Origin: Halomonas sp. SpR1
GTDB lineage: Bacteria; Pseudomonadota; Gammaproteobacteria; Pseudomonadales; Halomonadaceae
Direction: 5' to 3'
DNA: 64,000 nt
NCBI RefSeq assembly: GCF_031010175.1
Contig: NZ_JAUAMB010000013.1
Coordinates: 1 to 64,000 of the forward strand
This document shows, in pieces, positions 58,501 through 64,000 of the stretch (the stretch's first letter is position 1; the number at the start of each line of letters is the position of its first letter). The position numbers and the translations under genes were made by a program. Under the pieces are notes generated by a model that ran no database searches, was not told the origin of the DNA, and saw only the letters and a program-made list of their open reading frames with translations.

Positions 58501-61500
58501 AATATCTCATGGCGCACGAGTACGTTTTGCCAGGCGCGCCGGAAGCGTTCGACATCCAGGTGGCTAATCTCTACCTGCAACTGGTTGAGGTAGGCCATCC
58601 CCTTGCCATCGTAGAGGCTGTGGAACAGCATGCCCTGCTGGAGTGGCGACAGCGGATAGATATCCGCCAGTTGATCGGTGGCAACAGGCAAACCGTCCAA
58701 CTGCGCTTGACTCAGCCCCGCCAGCGGGAAGTCCGATGGCGTGGCGCCACGAACGCCGCTATCACAGTGCTCAATCAATGCCTCTAGTTGCGCTTGGAAG
58801 CTTGCTTGCAAGGCATGCATCGCTGCCTCACTGTGAATCTCGCGACTGTAATGCCAGTCAAAGCGCAGTTGGCCCTCTTGAACCCAGGCCATTACCTCAA
58901 TCCAGGTACGGCGCTCGCTTTGCGGTGCGCGGGATTGCCCTGCGTTCTCTTTGGCAAGCTGCCAGGCCGCATCGCCCTGCAGGGAGCGGTCAAACTGACC
59001 TAGATAATTGAAAGTGACCTGGGGGTAGGCGCCACCCACCAGCGCGGGCTCTTCTTTCAAATAGCGCAGTACGCCGTAGCCAAGCCCCTTCTCAGGCACT
59101 TGGCGAAGTTGCTCTTTGATTGCTTTTAGGCTCGTAGCAGGCTCCGCATTACCCGGCGTCAGGCGAACCGGGTAGAGGGAAGTGAACCAACCTACGCTGC
59201 GACTGAGGTCGACACCGTCGAACAGGTCTTCGCGACCATGGCCTTCCAGTTCGATCAGTACACTGTCTCGTTCAGCCCATTGGCATAAGGCACTCGACAG
59301 CGCGGTGAGGAGCAGATCATCCACCTGGGTGCGGTAGGCTTTATGCACCGGCCCCAGCAGTTGCGAGGTCGCCTCGGTAGACAAGCTGCCAACGAGCGAG
59401 GCGGTATCGGCAACGGTGTTGCTGCCCTGGAGATTCTGTGCCGGTAGGCTAGGCTCTGGCTCTTTGACGAGACTTTCCCAATAGGGGCGTTGCTCAGCCA
59501 ACGCCTCCGATGTGGCGTAGTCGGCCAGGGCGTGCGTCCATTCATCTAGCGAGGTGGTTGCCGGTGGTAGGTCGATTGTCTTGCCTGCACTTAACTGCGT
59601 GTAGGCCGTTTGCAGGTCGTCGAGAATCACGCGCCACGACACGCCGTCTACCACCAGGTGGTGAGCCACTAGCAGCAGTCGCCCACCGCGCTCGCCTCCC
59701 AGTTCCATCCAGATGGCACGGAACGGCCGCGCCAGGCTTAGGCTGCGCTGTGCAGCATCGGCGGCCTGAGTGATGGCCTGCGCCGGATCCGCATGATCGC
59801 TTAAATCCACGTGCTCGAAGAGATCGTCGGCTAGCTTGCCATAGGCTTGTTGCCAGCTGTCGCCAACGCGCTCAAAGCGCAGCCGCAAAGCGCCATGGAG
59901 ATCTACCACTGCCTCAATGGCACGCCGTAACAGCGCGGCATCTACATCACTGGCCGCTTCCAGCATCAACGACTGATTCCAATGGTGTGGCTCGGCGAAG
60001 TTCTGCTCGAAGAACCAGCGCTGCACCGGCAACAGTGCAAAGGGAGCCACTTTATCGGGTGCAGCCGCTTGTTTAGGTGCGGCCGCCGCCAGGGGCGTGG
60101 CCATCGCCGCCACGGCGGCCACGGTCTGCCCTTCCATCAGTTGCTTGGGTGTTACCTTGTAGCCCCGCTTGCGCGAGCGAGCGACGATCTGCAAGCTGAG
60201 GATGGAGTCGCCCCCCAGCTCGAAAAAGTTGTCGTTACGCCCCACCTGCTCGCAGCCGATCACGTCAGCCCAAACCGCTGCCAACGCCTCCTCGGCTTCT
60301 CCTTGGGGAGCTTCAAAGGCTTTGCCACCACCGGTTTGCACCGGCTCGGGCAGCGCCTTGCGATCCAACTTCCCATTGGCGGTTAGCGGCAGAGCCTCTA
60401 GCCGTACTATGGCGCTGGGCACCATATAGTCAGGCACGCGTTCGCCAAGCTGCGCGAGTAACGCGGCGTCATCGACATCACTCCCGGCGGCCATAACCAC
60501 ATAAGCACACAGTTGCGCGCGGCCTTCTTCGTTCTCCCGCGCGACGACTTCGGCCTCCGCAATACCCGGCTGATCGCGCAGCAGGGCAGCGATCTCGCTC
60601 GGCTCCACCCGATAACCGCGAATCTTGACCTGATCATCCACACGGCCAAGGAACTCCAGGCTACCGTCGGTCAGTTGGCGCACACGGTCACCGCTGCGAT
60701 AGAGTCGCTCCCCCGCATGGAAGGGGCTGGCAACGAAACGTTCCGCTGTTTGCCCCAGCCGCTGTAGATAACCTTGAGCCAACCCAGGGCCACCCAAGTA
60801 GAGCTCGCCGGCAACGCCCTTCGGCACCGGATTAAGCCAGGGGTCGAGCACATAGGCCTGAGCATTGGCCAGCGGTGTGCCGATCGGCAGGGTGCTGGCA
60901 GCTCGATCGGCTATGTCGGCTTGCTGGGTGAGAATACCGACCGTGGTTTCCGTAGGGCCGTAGTGATTAAGCACCTGGCAGGTTGGCTTGAGTTCGGCGA
61001 CACGCACCAGTAGCGCCCAGTCGGTCGCTTCGCCGCCCAGGATCAGGCGCTCGTGGGGAAGTACATCGGCCGGAGTTGCCGCACTCAGCAGCGCCCGCAG
61101 GTGGCTAGGCACAATCTTCAGCACATCCACCTGCTGTTCCCGCATATAAGCCGCAAAGGCATCCGGGTCGAAGGCACACTCAGGGGAAATAAGATGCAAG
61201 GTGCGCCCGGTGCACAAGGCACCAAACAGCACCGTATGCCCCAGATCCGCCGCTACCGTCGAGACCATTGCCATGTTGCGGGCACCTTCTGGTAGCGCCA
61301 GCGCTTCCAGAACGCCCTGCACGTAATTGGCCAGCGCACCGTGACTGACCGCTACCCCCTTGGGCTTGCCCGTGGAGCCAGAGGTATAGATCACATAGGC
61401 GGTCTGCTGGGGATGGATGACGGGCAGTTCGTGTTCAACTGACGCAGGAATATCATCGGCAAACGCCAGCGCCATTACCGGAACGTCATCGCTCCAGTCG

Positions 61501-63323
61501 CAAGCCGTACTACTTAGCAGCAAACGGGCGCCACTGTCAGCCAATTGATAGGCCAAACGCTCCGTTGGCAGTTGCGGATCCAGGGGCACGAAGGCCCCAC
61601 CTGCTTTGAGTACAGCAAGAATACCAAGTATGTATTCACACGAACGCTCGGCGTGGATGGCAACACGCACTTCGGGGCCAACGCCCTTTGCAATTAGTGC
61701 TCGTGCCAGACGCTGGGCTTGAGCATCCAGGCTGGCATAAGTGATGCCATGATCCGGTGCATCTTGCATCGCAAGTTGTTGGGAATGTTCTTCGACGGCT
61801 TGATCCCAAAGCTTTGTGACGCTGCCGTAAGAAAATGCGGTTGGCTTGCCTTCAAGCGCCGAAGTGGGTGCGGGGATTTCGAGCGACGCCAACGATGTAT
61901 TTGGCTCTTTAAGCACCTGCTCAGCTAGGCTTTGTAGTGCTTCGGCAAGTCTCTTGATTGTCTGTTCGTCAAACAGTGCTGTCGCATAAGCGAAGACGCA
62001 GCGAATTCCATCAGTGTTATCGGTAAAATCAAAGCTTAGATCGAAGTGAGCATCACCGCCGCTGAGCCCTTCAAGATATACTTTTAAGTCACCTACGCTC
62101 TTTTCTCTTTCCAACTCGTTCTGTTGAGTACACTTGACCTGAAATAACGGATGTACGCTGGGCTGGCGCTCAGGCTGCAGCGCCTCTACCAAAGTATCGA
62201 AGGGAATATCCTGGTAGTCCTGCGCATCAAGCACGGCTTCTTTAACGGCATCTAATAAACTGGTAAACCCCTTGGTAGGCTCTAATAAGGTTCTCAGCAC
62301 TTGAACATTAAGCAGATAACCAATCAGACCATGAGTTTCAGCTCTATTTCGATTAGCACTTGGAGAACCTACCCTTATGTCGCTTTGTCCACTGAAACGA
62401 TGTAGCGTCAGTTTTAACAGTGACAGCATCACCATATATAGAGAAGCGCCATGCTCACGGGCTAGCTGGCGAAGGCCAGAACTCACATCACGAGATAATT
62501 GAACATGACACTGGCCAGCTTTCGATGTCTCCAGGGTGCCTCTTGGGCGATCAAAAGGAAGATCGATAGGCGTGTGCGAGTCTCCTAGACGTTGGCGCCA
62601 ATGGTTTAGCTGCCGCTCCATTTCACCAGCCTCGAACCAACTCCGCTGCCATATCGCATAATCACCAAACTGAATGGGTAACGAAGGTAGTGCTGCATCA
62701 CGTTGTTGGATTCGGGCTTCATAAAACTCGAACAGCTCATCAATGAGCAATTGAATCGACCAACCGTCACAAGCAATATGGTGCAATACAATGGCAACTG
62801 CATGGTGGCTAGTACTCAGTTGGTAGATTGCCATGCGGAATGGCGGCTCAACGTCAAGCGCAAAGGGGCGCTGAGAGAATTCGCCAATGAGGCTCTGTAG
62901 TTCTTTTTCCTGATCTAACTCGGTGTGGTGCTGTAAATCATCGTGTAATACCGGCACCTGCCAGCCACTGAGAATCTCCTGCAGAGGTTCTCCATCCTCG
63001 CTCTGAGGATATATTGTGCGGAGTACTTCATGACGCGTCACAAGGTCATTCACACTCGACTCGAATGCAGCAACATCCAGTGGGCCTTGCAAATGAAACA
63101 CACCGGGCATGTTATAAGCCGGGCTTGCCGGATCAAGCTGCCATGTGAGCCATAAGCTACGCTGCGAATATGACAACGGAAATTGCTCAGCTCGGGTAGC
63201 GGGCACGATAGGAAGCTCACGAAAATCGATCCCACTACTTCTCAGCTTATTCAGAAAACTTCGCTGCGCATCGAACTGAAGTTCTGCAAAACGTTGAGCA
63301 ATCTTTCTTTCGTCCAATTCCAT
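55521..63323 (-). CDS. Two-module NRPS: C-A(Asp)-T-E-C-A(Ser)-T
   Basis: A 2600-residue synthetase. Approximate domains: an N-terminal docking-like helix 1-40, C1 45-470 (HHIACDGWS), A1 510-995, T1 1033 (LGGDS), epimerisation domain 1097-1540 ([10 protein letters not shown] near 1222), C2 1550-1990 (HHLLLDGWS, the type that accepts D-residues), A2 2035-2510, T2 2530 (LGGHS) and a short acidic C-terminal tail. Pocket residues are DLTKIGHVGK for A1, one or two changes from the classic Asp code, and DVWHVSLIDK for A2 (Ser). The module 1 residue should therefore be D-Asp, or D-beta-hydroxy-Asp if a separate hydroxylase acts. GAAGGGTGA precedes the ATG; the previous gene ends 3 bases earlier. Confidence 0.95.
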   Translation of the reverse strand: MELDERKIAQRFAELQFDAQRSFLNKLRSSGIDFRELPIVPATRAEQFPLSYSQRSLWLTWQLDPASPAYNMPGVFHLQGPLDVAAFESSVNDLVTRHEVLRTIYPQSEDGEPLQEILSGWQVPVLHDDLQHHTELDQEKELQSLIGEFSQRPFALDVEPPFRMAIYQLSTSHHAVAIVLHHIACDGWSIQLLIDELFEFYEARIQQRDAALPSLPIQFGDYAIWQRSWFEAGEMERQLNHWRQRLGDSHTPIDLPFDRPRGTLETSKAGQCHVQLSRDVSSGLRQLAREHGASLYMVMLSLLKLTLHRFSGQSDIRVGSPSANRNRAETHGLIGYLLNVQVLRTLLEPTKGFTSLLDAVKEAVLDAQDYQDIPFDTLVEALQPERQPSVHPLFQVKCTQQNELEREKSVGDLKVYLEGLSGGDAHFDLSFDFTDNTDGIRCVFAYATALFDEQTIKRLAEALQSLAEQVLKEPNTSLASLEIPAPTSALEGKPTAFSYGSVTKLWDQAVEEHSQQLAMQDAPDHGITYASLDAQAQRLARALIAKGVGPEVRVAIHAERSCEYILGILAVLKAGGAFVPLDPQLPTERLAYQLADSGARLLLSSTACDWSDDVPVMALAFADDIPASVEHELPVIHPQQTAYVIYTSGSTGKPKGVAVSHGALANYVQGVLEALALPEGARNMAMVSTVAADLGHTVLFGALCTGRTLHLISPECAFDPDAFAAYMREQQVDVLKIVPSHLRALLSAATPADVLPHERLILGGEATDWALLVRVAELKPTCQVLNHYGPTETTVGILTQQADIADRAASTLPIGTPLANAQAYVLDPWLNPVPKGVAGELYLGGPGLAQGYLQRLGQTAERFVASPFHAGERLYRSGDRVRQLTDGSLEFLGRVDDQVKIRGYRVEPSEIAALLRDQPGIAEAEVVARENEEGRAQLCAYVVMAAGSDVDDAALLAQLGERVPDYMVPSAIVRLEALPLTANGKLDRKALPEPVQTGGGKAFEAPQGEAEEALAAVWADVIGCEQVGRNDNFFELGGDSILSLQIVARSRKRGYKVTPKQLMEGQTVAAVAAMATPLAAAAPKQAAAPDKVAPFALLPVQRWFFEQNFAEPHHWNQSLMLEAASDVDAALLRRAIEAVVDLHGALRLRFERVGDSWQQAYGKLADDLFEHVDLSDHADPAQAITQAADAAQRSLSLARPFRAIWMELGGERGGRLLLVAHHLVVDGVSWRVILDDLQTAYTQLSAGKTIDLPPATTSLDEWTHALADYATSEALAEQRPYWESLVKEPEPSLPAQNLQGSNTVADTASLVGSLSTEATSQLLGPVHKAYRTQVDDLLLTALSSALCQWAERDSVLIELEGHGREDLFDGVDLSRSVGWFTSLYPVRLTPGNAEPATSLKAIKEQLRQVPEKGLGYGVLRYLKEEPALVGGAYPQVTFNYLGQFDRSLQGDAAWQLAKENAGQSRAPQSERRTWIEVMAWVQEGQLRFDWHYSREIHSEAAMHALQASFQAQLEALIEHCDSGVRGATPSDFPLAGLSQAQLDGLPVATDQLADIYPLSPLQQGMLFHSLYDGKGMAYLNQLQVEISHLDVERFRRAWQNVLVRHEILRSGFLEPAGTPLQWVARTVELPWLEADWRERADLSAALEKLAEEQRTPFDLTAPPLMRLALVKIADTRHCFIWTRHHLLLDGWSTSQLMGEVLRCYAGEALPPTEGRYRDYIAWLQCRDAKASEAYWREYLQRLDAPTHLVSAMPRPHEAQAGHQEITLSLNSTTTQRLENFAKATRITLNTLMQGAWSLLVARYTGQDSICFGATVAGRPAELPAAEQLIGPFINTLPVIVSLDPSLRVDKWLRQLQEQNLASREHEHTPLYDIQRWAGQGGQSLFDSLLVFENYPVDAALDQNLPGELTFGELVNREQTNYPVTLVVFQKETLELCCSYSRSKLDDSAAALLIQHLVSALEQLSDSATQRVGEIEWLSDEERQQIEAWSVNDEHYTKTDPIHRLIEHRVEITPEATAVVFEDQSLSYAELNTRANQLAHYLIGLGVKPEARVGIAMERSIEMVVGLLGILKAGGAYVPLDPDYPSDRLAYMVEDSGIELLLTQQHLRESLPVGESLSVIELDQLDIAHHVSTNPAVALHGEHLAYVIYTSGSTGRPKGAANRHHALTNRLQWMQETYGLTPDDAVLQKTPFSFDVSVWEFFWPLMQGARLVMAPPGAHREPAQLVELIRSHNITTLHFVPSMLQAFLTHDEVETCTSLTRLVCSGEALPAELQNQVLARLPHTGLYNLYGPTEAAIDVTHWTCQDDGRNQVAIGQPIAGIRTYVLDGDLNLAPPGVAGELYLGGAGLARGYLHRPDLTSERFVADPFVQGERLYRTGDLVRWRDDGQLEYLGRLDHQVKIRGLRIELGEIEAELLSQPEVRESVVVAQEGSGGSRLVAYVVPQAGSELDTALLREALGQKLPDYMVPGVLVSLDALPLNANGKIDRKALPEPDLASGSQYEPPQGKSEEKLAAIWSEVLGVEQVGRHDNFFELGGHSLLAMQMVARVHADMRAELNISEVFKHPLLRDLAECIAVLNSKYSFEQSLSDIDSFIDSMDTVQ
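55715..57310 (-). repeat. Ser-type A-T block, copy 2 of 3 (others near 45855-47450 and 63515-64000)
   Basis: The Ser-activating A domain and following T domain are close to identical in three places: here, in module 3 of the large NRPS (45855-47450), and in the partial gene at the right edge (63515-64000), where only the last third is visible. For example, the A8 region around 46258, 56120 and 63924 differs at only a few bases between the last two. These long homologous blocks are natural substrates for recombination. Confidence 0.7.
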
Positions 63324-63326
63324 GCT

Positions 63327-64000
63327 TCACCCTTCCAATTCGTTGAGCAGTTGATCCATAGTGGAGAGCCGCTGCGCGCGACCACCATCGGCATTCACCT
63401 GTTTTAACGTGACTTGTATTGCCATATGCGCCAGCGTCGGATATTCGAATATCAGCCGTACTGGCAACACCTCTCCAAAGCGCTGTGTGAAACGTGCCGA
63501 TATCTGCGTTGCTAAAAGAGAGTGGCCTCCAAGCTCAAAGAAGTTGTCATGGCGACCCACCTGACCGACGCCAAGCACTTCAGCCCAGATTTCCTCCAGC
63601 GCTTCTTCCACCTCACCCTGAGGCGGCTCGTACTGCGAGCTACCGGCCAAATCAGGTGCGGGCAGGGCCTTGCGATCCACCTTGCCATTGGCATTCAGCG
63701 GCAGCGCATCGAGGGCGACCACAACTCCCGGCACCATGTAGTCCGGCAATCGTTGCCCCAGCGCCTCACGTAATGAGGTGCTGTCGAGTTCACTATCAGC
63801 CTGGGGAACCACATAGGCCACCAACCTGGAACCATTGGGGCCTTCTTGGACGACCACTACTGCCTCGCGGATCTCTGGCTGAGAGAGCAGCTCGGCTTCG
63901 ATCTCGCCAAGCTCGATACGCAGGCCGCGGATCTTCACTTGATGATCGAGACGGCCCAGATACTCGAGCTGTCCATCGTCACGCCAGCGCACCAAGTCAC
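63327..64000 (-). CDS. NRPS, C-terminal end only (A-domain end and T domain), runs off the right edge
   Basis: The last 222 or so residues of an NRPS whose start lies beyond the window. Visible are the A-domain C-terminal lobe ([18 protein letters not shown], then [12 protein letters not shown] with the catalytic lysine), a T domain ([14 protein letters not shown]) and a short tail ending NELEG that may dock with the next synthetase. The variant [12 protein letters not shown] and the surrounding sequence match the Ser-type A domains downstream rather than the Thr type (IRGFRIE), so this module may also use Ser; the pocket itself is outside the window. It is the first gene of the NRPS operon visible here, 3 bases before the next start. 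Confidence 0.9.
   Translation of the reverse strand, partial: DLVRWRDDGQLEYLGRLDHQVKIRGLRIELGEIEAELLSQPEIREAVVVVQEGPNGSRLVAYVVPQADSELDSTSLREALGQRLPDYMVPGVVVALDALPLNANGKVDRKALPAPDLAGSSQYEPPQGEVEEALEEIWAEVLGVGQVGRHDNFFELGGHSLLATQISARFTQRFGEVLPVRLIFEYPTLAHMAIQVTLKQVNADGGRAQRLSTMDQLLNELEG

Noticed and set aside
63327..63995. Stand-alone small A-T protein starting at an internal Met
   Set aside because: The frame stays open to the window edge and begins in mid A domain, so it is the end of a larger NRPS.
41668..64000. Repeated blocks considered as a CRISPR-like or satellite array
   Set aside because: The repeats are kilobase-scale coding modules of NRPS genes with conserved reading frame.

Overview
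The window looks like a chromosomal segment of a marine or halophilic gammaproteobacterium, most probably a member of the Halomonadaceae (Halomonas/Vreelandella). The basis is the mix of tripartite tricarboxylate (TTT) and TRAP carriers, close SpeG, PoxB and GudD relatives, the moderate-to-high GC coding style, and an amphiphilic-type peptide siderophore locus. The genus is an inference from gene content; no marker rRNA is present.

Left part (1-12.6 kb), ordinary metabolism. The left edge carries the 5' end of a group II intron sitting directly behind the terminator of a glucarate operon (gudD-tctC-tctB-tctA, minus strand). Then come a metallophosphoesterase, quinone-dependent pyruvate dehydrogenase PoxB, two tiny paralogous ORFs (37 and 38 codons, not previously delimited here), an M48 lipoprotein peptidase, SpeG, a DAO-family oxidoreductase and L-threonine aldolase LtaE.

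Middle part (12.6-23.4 kb), a glucuronide utilisation island. Two divergent operons share one control region that holds a perfect 13-bp inverted repeat: dctP-uidA-gntR-uxuA (minus) and dctQ-dctM-GH31-uxaC (plus). A TRAP carrier imports an acidic sugar conjugate; cytoplasmic GH2 beta-glucuronidase and a GH31 enzyme cut it; UxaC and UxuA carry glucuronate towards 2-keto-3-deoxygluconate; a FadR-type GntR protein probably senses the pathway. A decayed C-terminal scrap of a second ltaE lies at the far end, which suggests how the island arrived.

Right part (24-64 kb), a hydroxamate-type peptide siderophore locus. It includes two PvdE-like cyclic-peptide exporters, an FhuB-type fused permease, FhuF ferric-siderophore reductase, a siderophore-interacting flavoprotein overlapping a cytochrome b561, an AlcB/IucB-like acyltransferase, a PvdA-like ornithine N-hydroxylase, an alpha/beta hydrolase, a TonB-dependent receptor, a periplasmic binding protein, and two complete NRPS genes plus the end of a third (about 22 kb, minus strand). 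A DUF1703-type ATPase and a RelE/ParE-type toxin-antitoxin pair sit inside the locus. Adenylation pockets read by eye give ...-Asp(E)-Ser-Thr-Thr-Ser-(hydroxy)Orn-TE. Both condensation domains that follow a Thr module have an aberrant active-site motif (HHxxxDN, HHxxxDH), suggesting that Thr is modified, perhaps dehydrated, during assembly. The upstream NRPS, any Asp beta-hydroxylase, an FhuC ATPase, an MbtH protein and the regulators are not in the window.
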